Of a stretch of 19,370 bases of DNA, positions 7,079-14,708 are shown in pieces. Source of the DNA: SVTX01 sp045632305. GTDB lineage: Bacteria; Bacillota; Clostridia; Oscillospirales; CAG-272. The notes beneath the pieces are model-generated. The model saw only the letters and a program-made list of their open reading frames with translations. It was not told the DNA's origin and searched no databases. The stretch's first letter is position 1, and each line of letters starts with the position of its first letter. The DNA is taken from positions 1-19,370 of the forward strand of contig JAZQWL010000014.1 of NCBI GenBank assembly GCA_045632305.1, read 5' to 3'. Position numbers and translations under genes: made by a program.

Positions 7079-7108
7079 TTGACTTTTGTACACGTTATGG
7101 TGTATAAT
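7079..7108 (+). promoter_or_regulatory. Sigma-A promoter of mreB
   Basis: TTGACT (7079-7084) and TATAAT (7103-7108) are separated by 18 bases, with TG directly before the -10 hexamer. It lies between the comF terminator and the mreB start, leaving a short leader. Confidence 0.85.
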
Positions 7109-7147
7109 TACTATGTATAACTATAAAAAAATTTTGAGGTAAGTGAA

Positions 7148-8170
7148 TTGTTCAAAAACATAATTCTTAGCAGAGACATAGGAATAGACCTCGGCAGCGC
7201 GACGGTGCTTGTGTACGTCGAGGGAAAGGGCATAGTTGCCCGCGAGCCATCGGTTGTGGCAATAGACAATTCAATAGACAGAATCATAAAGGTTGGCCGT
7301 GAGGCACAGCAGATGATAGGAAGAACGCCTGAAAACATCGTTGCTACCCGCCCGCTTAAGGAAGGCGTTATCAACGAGTATGAGGTAACTCTCAAGATGC
7401 TTCAATACTTCATTCGCCGTTCGTGTAAAAACACAATTTTGGCTCCCCGTCTTGTTATCGCGGTACCCACCAAGATGACGGAGGTCGAGAGACGCGCCAT
7501 CGAGGACGCGGCGCTTGAAGCGGGAGCGAGAAGAGCTTTTCTTCTTGAATCTCCTATCGCGGGTGCTATGGGTGCAGGGCTTAATATCGATACGCCCGTT
7601 GGCAACATGATAGTTGATATCGGTGGCGGTGTTACCGAAATTGCGGTAATTTCTCTTGGAGGCATCGTTGAATCCAAGTCCATCAAGGTTGGCGGAGATC
7701 AGTTCAACGAATCCATCGTCAAGTACGTTCGCGAAAAGTACAACGTGCTTATAGGTGAGAGAACGGCGGAGAGCGTGAAGATTGCAATAGGCGAGGTGTT
7801 TGAGCATACGGACGCCCGAATCGTCGAGGTGAAGGGAAGAGATCTTTCGACGGGCCTGCCCAGAGTTATTAATTTAAGCTCCAAGGAAATGATCGGCGCG
7901 ACCTTCCGTCCCATGACGGCTCTTATCGACGGCATTTGCGAGGTGATCGAGAAGACGCCGCCCGAGCTTGTCGGCGATATTTTGCATAACGGAATCGTGC
8001 TTGTCGGCGGCGGAAGCATGCTCGGCGGACTTGACAAGCTTATCGAGAAGGTCACGGGCATTCATACATACGTGGCAAACAATCCCGGTGATTGCGTTGC
8101 GATCGGAACGGGACTTAAATTACAGTCAATGAAGAAGATCGGCGAGGATGCCGACGGCAGAAAGAGATAA
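7148..8170 (+). CDS. mreB: Rod shape-determining protein MreB (actin homologue)
   Basis: MreB polymerises into membrane-associated filaments that steer lateral wall synthesis. The 340-residue product has the full actin-fold ATPase set: phosphate-1 loop IGIDLGSATV at 11-20, phosphate-2 DIGGG at 157-161 in the segment IVDIGGGVTEIAVIS, and the adenosine motif VLVGGGSMLGGLD in the C-terminal quarter. The N-terminus begins MFKN and lacks an obvious long amphipathic helix. The start is a TTG at 7148 placed 8 bases after GAGG (7136-7139); no in-frame ATG gives a full-length N-terminus. mreC and mreD do not follow, so this may be a stand-alone paralogue (Mbl/MreBH-like) instead of the main mreBCD copy. 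The dipeptidase gene starts 22 bases downstream without a terminator. Confidence 0.95.
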   Translation: MFKNIILSRDIGIDLGSATVLVYVEGKGIVAREPSVVAIDNSIDRIIKVGREAQQMIGRTPENIVATRPLKEGVINEYEVTLKMLQYFIRRSCKNTILAPRLVIAVPTKMTEVERRAIEDAALEAGARRAFLLESPIAGAMGAGLNIDTPVGNMIVDIGGGVTEIAVISLGGIVESKSIKVGGDQFNESIVKYVREKYNVLIGERTAESVKIAIGEVFEHTDARIVEVKGRDLSTGLPRVINLSSKEMIGATFRPMTALIDGICEVIEKTPPELVGDILHNGIVLVGGGSMLGGLDKLIEKVTGIHTYVANNPGDCVAIGTGLKLQSMKKIGEDADGRKR

Positions 8171-8192
8171 TTTTATTTTTCGGAGATAGATT

Positions 8193-9626
8193 ATGAATTA
8201 CGTAGTAAACGGAGTTAAGCACGAGCGTGTGTTTAACATTTTTGAGGACATTTGCGCTATCCCTCACGGCTCGGGTAACGAGATGGGGGTTGCGAAATAT
8301 ATTGTTGATTTCGCGGCAAAGAGAGGAATCGAGGCATCGGTCGACTCTCTTGGCAACGTGTTTTTGACAAAGCCCGCAAAGTCGGGATTTGAGCATCTTG
8401 ACACTGTGCTTCTTCAGGGGCATACCGATATGGTGTGTGAGAAGAATTCCGACGTTGAGCATGACTTTTTGACCGACGGACTCAAGCTTTTTTACCGTGA
8501 CGGTCTTATCGGTGCTGAGGGTACGTCGCTTGGCGCGGACAACGGAATCGCGGTTGCCTTTATGTTAGCGCTTCTTGACGAGGACACAAAGCCCGCGCTT
8601 GAGATGCTCTTTACGGTTTGCGAGGAAACGGGACTTGAGGGCGCGCGCGGTTTTGATACGGATAAAATTACAGCAACAAAGATGATAAACCTTGACAGTG
8701 AGGAGGATACCGCCGTTACCGCGGGATGCGCGGGCGGTCACAGAACCGAGGTGGAAATTCCTTATTCCGTTGACGGAGAAGCGTGCGCGTATAAGCTTTC
8801 AGTCAAGGGACTTATGGGCGGTCATTCCGGCGCGGACATCAATTCCGGTAGAGTAAGCGCGGTTAATCTCATGGGCAGACTTCTCTCGAAGCTATATCTT
8901 GAATGCGGCATTTCTCTTATTGATATTACGTGCGCAGGTAAGGACAATGCGATCGCGCGTGAGTGCTATGCAACGGTTGGTATCAACGGTAACGAAAAGA
9001 ACGTTATTGAAGCGATCATGCAGTTTGAGGAGTCCGTAAAGAAGGAGCTTTGCGCACTTGACTCGGGCTTCACCGTAACGCTTGAGGATACCGAATGCAG
9101 AAGACCGAAGATAGGCGTTGAGGCGACCGAGAAAATTATCGGATTTATGTGTATGGTAAGATGCGGTGTGCTTAAGATGAGCAACGATATTGAGGGGCTT
9201 GTTGAATTTTCAAGAAATCTCGGCATTATCGAAACCGTGTCGGACAGAATCATTTTCTCATTTTCCACACGTTCCTCTCTTGAGGCGCAGCTTGACGCGT
9301 CCCAGAGAGAGCTTGATCTGCTTGGCAGAGCGATCGGAGCTGATGTTTCCCATCATTCCCGATACCCCGGTTGGGAATATATTCCCGCGTCTACACTTCG
9401 TGATGAGTATATTGATGCGTTCGAATCCCTTTTCGGCACAAGACCTACGGTTGGCGTTATCCACGCGGGACTTGAATGCGGAATCATTTCGTCAAAGACG
9501 GGTGGCAAGATTGATATTATTTCGGTGGGCCCCAATCTTTACGATATTCATTCCCCTAAGGAAAGATGCGACATTTCTTCCTGCCAGAAGATCTACGACG
9601 TTTTACTTACACTTCTTTGCAAATAA
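8193..9626 (+). CDS. pepD: Aminoacyl-histidine dipeptidase (PepD-like, M20C metallopeptidase)
   Basis: Enzymes of this family are cytoplasmic di-zinc dipeptidases that cleave Xaa-His and a broad range of unblocked dipeptides. The 477-residue length is typical. The M20 metal and catalytic residues are visible: H77 and D79 in LLQGHTDM, bridging D116 in LGADNG, catalytic E144 with E145 in VCEETGLEG, D168 in NLDSEED, and a C-terminal histidine H453 in YDIHSPKER. The lid-domain signature GLMGGHSGADIN is present. ATG at 8193 follows CGGAGA at good spacing. The gene sits between mreB and a serine hydrolase with short gaps and no terminator, so the three are probably cotranscribed from the mreB promoter. 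A role in peptide salvage is inferred; the true substrate is not deducible. Confidence 0.93.
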   Translation: MNYVVNGVKHERVFNIFEDICAIPHGSGNEMGVAKYIVDFAAKRGIEASVDSLGNVFLTKPAKSGFEHLDTVLLQGHTDMVCEKNSDVEHDFLTDGLKLFYRDGLIGAEGTSLGADNGIAVAFMLALLDEDTKPALEMLFTVCEETGLEGARGFDTDKITATKMINLDSEEDTAVTAGCAGGHRTEVEIPYSVDGEACAYKLSVKGLMGGHSGADINSGRVSAVNLMGRLLSKLYLECGISLIDITCAGKDNAIARECYATVGINGNEKNVIEAIMQFEESVKKELCALDSGFTVTLEDTECRRPKIGVEATEKIIGFMCMVRCGVLKMSNDIEGLVEFSRNLGIIETVSDRIIFSFSTRSSLEAQLDASQRELDLLGRAIGADVSHHSRYPGWEYIPASTLRDEYIDAFESLFGTRPTVGVIHAGLECGIISSKTGGKIDIISVGPNLYDIHSPKERCDISSCQKIYDVLLTLLCK

Positions 9627-9668
9627 ATTCAGCACAAACACACAGCACAGACAAAAAAGAGGACAATT

Positions 9669-10820
9669 ATGAAACTTATAAATAAAGCAGCACTCAAAGA
9701 AACACTTGACGCAAAGACAAATCTTGATTTAGCAGAGGCCAAGATCGGTGGAGCGGTTATTATGGTTCACCAGGATGGTGAGCTTGTATATAGCGAAACC
9801 TTCGGTAGCCAGCGTGTAGGAGGGGATATTCCGCTTCCTGTTGACACAATGTTCCGCTTGGCTTCTATGACAAAGCCCATTACAGCAGTAGCTGCTCTTA
9901 TTTGCGTTGACAGAGGTCTTTTCTCTCTTGACGACAAAATTGAAAAATATCTTCCCGAATATCACGATCTCGAGATCGCACATCTTGACGAGAACGGAAA
10001 CATTGTAATTTCGGGCAAAAATCCCACGCCTCCTACAATTAAGCATTGCCTTTCTCACTCGAGCGGTATCGGTTCTATGCCCGTAGGCGACAAGCTTTTC
10101 AATATGATTGGGGATAAGAGCGGTCTTACGTTGCAGAATATCGTTGATCGTTATGCAAATAATCCTATTGCGTTCGAACCCGGTAAGGCACAGTTTTACA
10201 GTCCTATTTTGGGTCTTGATATTGTTGCGAGAATTATTGAGCTTGTAACCGGTATGAGCTTCGATGCTTTTGTAAAAAAGGAAATTACAGAGCCACTCGG
10301 TATGAAGGATACAACGTTCTCTCCCACACCCGAGCAGTGGGGCAGAATGATCGGTCTTCACAACAGAGTTGACGAAAAGAGCGTTGAGGTTGGCACGCCC
10401 GAGGGTTGTGTGTTTGGCGATTTCCCTGTGGCTTATACTTGCGGTGGTGCAGGTCTTGCTTCAACCGCACCCGACTATATGATCTTTGCAGAAATGCTTC
10501 TTGGCGGTGGTAAGAGAGGCGACGTAAGAATCATCTCTGAGGAATCCGCACTTGCTATGAGAACACCTCAGTTGCCTTACGAGGTTATGCCTGCAAACCA
10601 GATCTGGGGTCTTGGAGTAAGAGTTATTACTGACGAAAGCTACGGCAGATTGGCTGTCGGCTCATTCGGTTGGAGCGGTGCTTACGGCTCACACTTCTGG
10701 ATCGATCCCGAAAACAAGGTAATTGGTATCTACATGAAGAATTCTTGCTACGACGGCGGCTCCGGCACTTACACAGGTGCTATGTTTGAGCATATCGTAA
10801 CTGAATCCTTGAATAAATAA
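9669..10820 (+). CDS. Serine hydrolase of the class-C beta-lactamase / esterase family
   Basis: The 383-residue product belongs to the beta-lactamase-related family (PF00144), which includes esterases, D-aminopeptidases and DD-peptidases. The nucleophile motif SxxK is S66-M-T-K69 in FRLASMTKP, followed by IKHCLSHSSGIG, a conserved family block. At the second motif position the protein reads Y177-S-P, not the Y-x-N of true class C enzymes, and the usual KTG is replaced by G334-W-S-G-A-Y-G, the W-x-G type seen in EstB-like esterases. There is no signal peptide, so it is probably cytoplasmic and unlikely to be an antibiotic-resistance enzyme. ATG at 9669 follows AGAGGA. Codon bias resembles tuf and metK more than its neighbours, suggesting good expression. 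It probably ends the mreB-pepD unit. The substrate is unknown. Confidence 0.88.
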   Translation: MKLINKAALKETLDAKTNLDLAEAKIGGAVIMVHQDGELVYSETFGSQRVGGDIPLPVDTMFRLASMTKPITAVAALICVDRGLFSLDDKIEKYLPEYHDLEIAHLDENGNIVISGKNPTPPTIKHCLSHSSGIGSMPVGDKLFNMIGDKSGLTLQNIVDRYANNPIAFEPGKAQFYSPILGLDIVARIIELVTGMSFDAFVKKEITEPLGMKDTTFSPTPEQWGRMIGLHNRVDEKSVEVGTPEGCVFGDFPVAYTCGGAGLASTAPDYMIFAEMLLGGGKRGDVRIISEESALAMRTPQLPYEVMPANQIWGLGVRVITDESYGRLAVGSFGWSGAYGSHFWIDPENKVIGIYMKNSCYDGGSGTYTGAMFEHIVTESLNK

Positions 10821-10828
10821 ATCGACAC

Positions 10829-10849
10829 AGGCGGCGTCTGCCGCCTTTT
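10829..10849 (+). terminator. Weak intrinsic terminator after the serine hydrolase
   Basis: AGGCGGC (10829-10835) pairs with GCCGCCT (10840-10846) around a 4-nt loop, followed by only four T residues. It starts 9 bases after the stop codon. The short T-run suggests incomplete termination, so some readthrough into the flavin-reductase cluster is possible. Confidence 0.65.
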
Positions 10850-10886
10850 GCCGCTTGTCAAATTGAGAAATGAAAGGAATGTAATT

Positions 10887-11459
10887 ATGGCTAAGGTAAA
10901 TTGGAAGGGCGGGGCACTGCTTGCACCCGTGCCGCCCGTAATGGTTAGCTGCGGAGATATGGAAAATTCGAATATATTGACGATCGGCTGGACGGGTATT
11001 ATCAATACAATTCCACCGAAAACCTATATTTCGGTGAGAAAGAGCCGTCATTCCTATAATCTTATCCGAGAGAGCGGTGAATTTGTCATAAATCTTACGC
11101 CCACAAATCTTGTACGACAAGCGGATTATTGCGGAATTTACACGGGTAAAAAAGTGGACAAATTCAAAAAGTGCAATTTCACAAAGGGCGAGGCGCAGAA
11201 CGTTTCCTGCCCCATTATAAATGAATCCCCCCTCTCGCTTGAATGCCGTGTTTTTGAGGTCGTTGAGCTTGGAACACACGATATGTTTTTGGCGGACATC
11301 GTCGGTGTGAGCGTTGACGAGAGTATTATCGATAAAAACGGCAAGCTTAGACTTGACAAAGCAAATCTTACCGCTTACGCTCACGGCGAATATTTTGAGC
11401 TTGGAAAGAAGATCGGACAGTTCGGATTTTCCGCGGCAAAGAAGAAAAAGAAAAAATAA
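10887..11459 (+). CDS. Flavin reductase-like domain protein (FMN-binding)
   Basis: The 190-residue product resembles the flavin-reductase-like (split beta-barrel, PF01613) family, whose members bind FMN and either reduce flavin or act as electron carriers; many anaerobe members are of unknown role. Typical features are PVPPVMVSCGD near the N-terminus, the block NILTIGWTGIINTIPPKTYISVRKSRHSY, FVINLTP in the flavin-contact region, and a central PIINESPLSLECRVFE strand pair. The chosen ATG at 10887 follows AAAGGA with 8 bases spacing; an upstream TTG at 10848 would begin inside the terminator hairpin. The protein ends in an unusual run of six lysines. The next gene begins 15 bases later, so it leads a compact cluster with the U32 protein, uppP and rnmV. 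Family is confident, the reaction is not. Confidence 0.88.
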   Translation: MAKVNWKGGALLAPVPPVMVSCGDMENSNILTIGWTGIINTIPPKTYISVRKSRHSYNLIRESGEFVINLTPTNLVRQADYCGIYTGKKVDKFKKCNFTKGEAQNVSCPIINESPLSLECRVFEVVELGTHDMFLADIVGVSVDESIIDKNGKLRLDKANLTAYAHGEYFELGKKIGQFGFSAAKKKKKK

Positions 11460-11474
11460 TTCTGAGGTTTTAAA

Positions 11475-12761
11475 ATGACTGATATAAGAAATACAAAGGT
11501 CGAGCTTCTCGCTCCCGCGGGTAATTTTGAAAAGCTTCGCGCCGCGCTTTTTTACGGAGCGGACGCGGTTTACTGCGCAGGTCAGAGCTTCGGTATGCGC
11601 TCTGCTGCCGACAATTTTACAAACGAGGAGCTTTACGAGGCGGTGAAATACACTCACTCATTCGGCAAAAAGCTTTATTTAACACTTAACACGATGCCTC
11701 ACGGCGACGAGTACCCCGAGCTTTATAAATTCCTTGAATCTATAAAGGATGCGGGAATTGACGCGTTCATTGTAGCGGACTTGGGCGTTATGGCGGCGGT
11801 AAGAAAGGTCATGCCAAACGCGGAGATTCATATTTCCACGCAGGCGAGCATAGTATCTCCCGAGGCGGCCTTGGCATACGTAGCTATGGGAGCGAAGCGT
11901 CTGGTGCTTGCGCGCGAGCTGTCATTTACCGAGATCCGCGCGATCAAGGACGCGATTCCCGAGGCCGTTGAGCTTGAAGCGTTCATCCACGGATCTATGT
12001 GCGTGTCGTATAGCGGCAGATGTATGCTTTCCAATATGCTTACGGGCAGAGACGCAAACCGCGGCAGATGCTCACAGCCCTGCCGTTGGGGTTATACTCT
12101 TATTGAGGAAAAGCGTCCCGATATTCCGATCCCGATCGAGCAGAATGATCTTGGCACTTTCATTATGTCGAGCAAGGATATGTGTACTGTTGAGCACATC
12201 CCCGAGCTTATCGCGTGCGGAATTGACTCCTTCAAGATCGAGGGTAGAATGAAGTCGGCGTACTATGCGGCTGTTGTAACGAACTGCTACCGCATGGCGA
12301 TCGACGCATATCTTGCAGACCCCGAAAATTATAAGTTTGATGCGAGAATTCTTGACGAGCTTGACAGTGTGTCGCACAGAGAATACGCGACGGGTTTCTA
12401 TCTTGACAAGCCGTTTGATAATGCTCAGCTCTCCTCGACCACAGGTTACATCAGAGAAAAGTCATATTTTGCGACGTGTATTTTGTTCGATGAGGCGGAT
12501 GAAGCGAAGCTTTTGGCAGCAGGGCTTGAAATTGCAAATGAAAACGGTCGACTTTACCGTTTCAGACAGAAAAATAAGGTCAAGGTCGGAGATCCTGCAG
12601 AGATCATCTCCCCATCTCAGTTCGGCAGGGGCTTTGAGGTGACGGAAATTTATTCCGATAACGGTGAGGCGTTGGAATCCGCCCCCCATCCCTCGATGAC
12701 ATTCTTCGTAAGAGTTCCGTTTGAGGTTCGCGCGGGCGATATAATGAGAGCGGCAAATTAA
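11475..12761 (+). CDS. Peptidase U32 family protein, TrhP/YrrO-like tRNA hydroxylation factor
   Basis: U32 proteins were first classed as peptidases, but characterised relatives hydroxylate RNA: RlhA acts on 23S rRNA, and TrhP on tRNA wobble uridine (ho5U34) using prephenate-derived chemistry. The 428-residue protein starts with ELLAPAGNFEKL and contains the family signature around residues 170-185 (EAFIHGSMCVSYSGRCMLSN). Four cysteines at 176, 183, 199 and 203 (last two in GRCSQPC) are the conserved set proposed to hold an iron-sulfur cluster. A C-terminal domain of about 100 residues follows IEGRMKS, as in TrhP/YrrO-type members. ATG at 11475 follows TGAGG. The stop TAA overlaps the AAGGAG ribosome binding site of uppP. 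The tRNA-modification role is inferred from length and family; other U32 subfamilies are possible. Confidence 0.88.
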   Translation: MTDIRNTKVELLAPAGNFEKLRAALFYGADAVYCAGQSFGMRSAADNFTNEELYEAVKYTHSFGKKLYLTLNTMPHGDEYPELYKFLESIKDAGIDAFIVADLGVMAAVRKVMPNAEIHISTQASIVSPEAALAYVAMGAKRLVLARELSFTEIRAIKDAIPEAVELEAFIHGSMCVSYSGRCMLSNMLTGRDANRGRCSQPCRWGYTLIEEKRPDIPIPIEQNDLGTFIMSSKDMCTVEHIPELIACGIDSFKIEGRMKSAYYAAVVTNCYRMAIDAYLADPENYKFDARILDELDSVSHREYATGFYLDKPFDNAQLSSTTGYIREKSYFATCILFDEADEAKLLAAGLEIANENGRLYRFRQKNKVKVGDPAEIISPSQFGRGFEVTEIYSDNGEALESAPHPSMTFFVRVPFEVRAGDIMRAAN

Positions 12762-12770
12762 GGAGAAATA

Positions 12771-13664
12771 ATGCTTTTAATTGAAATTTTGAAGGCGATA
12801 CTTTTCGGCATTGTCGAGGGTATAACCGAATGGCTTCCCGTAAGCTCGACGGGACATATAATATTACTCGATGAGTTTTTATCATTGAACGTTGCCCCCG
12901 AGCTTGGTGATATGTTCCGCTCGGAGTTCGGATCCATGTTTGAGGTGGTTATCCAGCTCGGTGCGATCATGGCTGTCGTAGTTCTCTTCTGGGGAAAGAT
13001 CAATCCTTTTCTTGGCAAAAAGGGAACGGTTCAGCGAAAAAATTCATTTGATCTTTGGAAAAAGATCATCATCGCGTCAATACCCGCGGCGCTTGTCGGC
13101 GTTGTCGGTGATAAGATACTTGAAGAGATGAGCGGCAAGGACATAGACGGGTGGATCTTTAATTGGCAGGTAGTGTCGGTTGCGCTCATCGTTTACGGTA
13201 TCGCGTTTATTGTAATCGAGAAGCTTTGTGAGAAAAAAGCGTCGAGGGTCAATTCAACTGAAGAGATCACCTATCGCGACGCGATGCTCGTCGGTTGCTT
13301 CCAGGCGTTGTCAATAGTGCCGGGAACCTCGCGTTCGGGCTCGACTATACTCGGTTCAAGATGTATGGGAATATCACGCGGAGTGGCAGCAGAATTTTCG
13401 TTTATGCTCGGAATTCCCGCAATGCTCGGCGCATCGGCAATAAAGGGACTCGGATTTTTCAAGTTCGTGCTTGAAAACAATATCTCTGTACCTGCTAAAG
13501 CATGGATAATTCTTTGCGTGGCGAGTATCGTGGCGTTCGGAGTTTCCATGGCGGTCATCAAATTCCTTATGGATTTTGTGAAAAAGCACAGCTTTATTCC
13601 CTTCGGTATATACAGAATCGCGCTTGGCACACTCGTAATTCTCTACTTTGCGGTAAAGGTGTAA
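12771..13664 (+). CDS. uppP: Undecaprenyl-diphosphatase UppP/BacA
   Basis: UppP removes a phosphate from undecaprenyl pyrophosphate at the outer face of the membrane, regenerating the lipid carrier for peptidoglycan synthesis; overproduction is known to give bacitracin resistance. The 297-residue protein has the family's (E/Q)xxxE region as VEGITEW (E16, E20), followed by LPVSSTGH with H29, and the second catalytic segment PGTSRSGST from residue 184 including R188. Multiple hydrophobic helices are visible. ATG at 12771 has an excellent AAGGAG site overlapping the stop of the U32 gene, and rnmV begins one base after its stop, so translation is likely coupled through the cluster. With the DUF368 protein upstream, the window encodes two successive steps of carrier recycling. 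Confidence 0.96.
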   Translation: MLLIEILKAILFGIVEGITEWLPVSSTGHIILLDEFLSLNVAPELGDMFRSEFGSMFEVVIQLGAIMAVVVLFWGKINPFLGKKGTVQRKNSFDLWKKIIIASIPAALVGVVGDKILEEMSGKDIDGWIFNWQVVSVALIVYGIAFIVIEKLCEKKASRVNSTEEITYRDAMLVGCFQALSIVPGTSRSGSTILGSRCMGISRGVAAEFSFMLGIPAMLGASAIKGLGFFKFVLENNISVPAKAWIILCVASIVAFGVSMAVIKFLMDFVKKHSFIPFGIYRIALGTLVILYFAVKV

Positions 13665-13665
13665 A

Positions 13666-14256
13666 ATGGAAAAGTTAAAGATCAAGTACCCGATAATCGT
13701 CGAGGGAAAATACGATAAGATAAAAATAGATTCCATAGCGGACGCATGCGTTGTGACAACGGGCGGATTCTCACTTTTTAAAAACAGTGAAAAGCTCGCG
13801 GTGATCCGACGTCTTTCTCGCGCGGGCAAGATAATTATTCTTTGTGATAGCGACGGAGCGGGAAAGCTCATTCGTTCGCATATCAGCTCCGCGGTGTCGA
13901 AGGAAAATATCATACAGCTCTATACCCCGCAGATCAGGGGCAGGGAAAAGAGAAAGACGCAGGATTCAAAGGAGGGATACCTTGGAGTCGAGGGCGTCGA
14001 TGCAGATGTTTTACGAGAGCTGCTTCTTCCATATTCCGACGAAGGGCAAGAGCATGCCTTAGCGGATATATCGAAGCTGGATTTCTATTGCGACGGTCTG
14101 ACGGGAAAAGAGAATAGCCGAGAGTTAAGAAATCGTGTCGCGGAGAATTTGGGGCTTCCAAAGGATATGACACCCAACTCAATGCTCGAGGCGATAAGAG
14201 TTGCGTACACAATGGAAGAATATAAATCTGCAGTTTACAATGCAACAAATTATTGA
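13666..14256 (+). CDS. rnmV: Ribonuclease M5 (5S rRNA maturation, Toprim domain)
   Basis: RNase M5 trims precursor 5S rRNA in low-GC Gram-positive bacteria, usually with ribosomal protein uL18 as partner. The 196-residue product opens with a Toprim domain: the glutamate motif IVEGKYDK (E13) and the DxD motif LCDSDGAGKLIR (D61, D63) that binds the metal. A GVEGVDAD segment near residue 110 and a C-terminal part of about 80 residues complete the usual size. The ATG lies one base after the uppP stop, with AAAGGTG at the end of uppP as the likely ribosome binding site. rsmA/ksgA, its usual neighbour in Bacillota, is absent here. A terminator follows at once, making it the last gene of the cluster. 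Confidence 0.93.
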   Translation: MEKLKIKYPIIVEGKYDKIKIDSIADACVVTTGGFSLFKNSEKLAVIRRLSRAGKIIILCDSDGAGKLIRSHISSAVSKENIIQLYTPQIRGREKRKTQDSKEGYLGVEGVDADVLRELLLPYSDEGQEHALADISKLDFYCDGLTGKENSRELRNRVAENLGLPKDMTPNSMLEAIRVAYTMEEYKSAVYNATNY

Positions 14257-14257
14257 T

Positions 14258-14290
14258 AAAGCAAGCGGGGTTGATCTCTGCTTGCTTTTT
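14258..14290 (+). terminator. Intrinsic terminator after rnmV
   Basis: AAAGCAAGC (14258-14266) pairs with GCTTGCTTT (14280-14288), with a 13-nt loop and five T residues (14286-14290). It starts 1 base after the rnmV stop. Confidence 0.85.
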
Positions 14291-14615
14291 ACTTTAAAAT
14301 AACGCGTCCGAACTCGTGAAACGGGCGCGACAAAGCGCATTTTTGCGCGATTTTCCATGCTTATCGGATGCGGACTGTAATTTTGGATTTTTGTAGCGGT
14401 TTTGACCGATTTTTGGGTGGTATTTGTTACTTTTGGCTTCAAAAAAGACGAGTTTTGATCAAAAAAATCCGCGAGTTTTTGTGTGATATAGCTAAAATTA
14501 TTTCGACAAATTGTGCTTTTATACAACAATTAAATGAATTTGCACAAAATTTATACCAATAATTTGGTTAAAGTGTAAAAAAGTAACTTTTAGGGTACAT
14601 TTTTTGTATTTCCTA
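14291..14615. other. Intergenic region upstream of the large lipoprotein gene
   Basis: No credible gene is seen in this 325-base stretch. Its first part has two GC-rich hairpins: CGCGTCCG (14303-14310) with CGGGCGCG (14322-14329; 8 pairs, one G-U) and GCGCA (14335-14339) with TGCGC (14344-14348). The remainder is very A/T-rich with many T-tracts, and has a small palindrome ACCAA/TTGGT (14555-14559/14564-14568) about 50 bases before the -35 hexamer, which could be an operator. Small open frames here lack ribosome binding sites. Confidence 0.6.
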
Positions 14616-14644
14616 TTGCAAAAATTAATATTTCATGATATAAT
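14616..14644 (+). promoter_or_regulatory. Sigma-A promoter of the large lipoprotein gene
   Basis: TTGCAA (14616-14621), a 17-base spacer and TATAAT (14639-14644), lying in A/T-rich DNA. The leader is about 60 bases. It closely resembles the promoter of the second lipoprotein gene (CTATTGC at the -35 region in both). Confidence 0.85.
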
Positions 14645-14708
14645 AAACTGAATACACAGACTTAAACTTTCCGTTTGTGAAAAACCTTAAGAAAGGATTT
14701 TTGTAATT

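Noticed and set aside
9669..10820. Serine hydrolase as an antibiotic-resistance beta-lactamase
   Set aside because: No signal peptide, and the Y-x-N and KTG motifs of true beta-lactamases are replaced; an esterase/peptidase-like role fits better.
10848..10886. TTG at 10848 as start of the flavin reductase-like protein
   Set aside because: It begins in the tail of the terminator hairpin and has no ribosome binding site; ATG at 10887 has AAAGGA at 8 bases.
14368..14562. 64-codon + strand open frame in the A/T-rich intergenic region
   Set aside because: No ribosome binding site or recognisable features; expected by chance in A/T-rich DNA.
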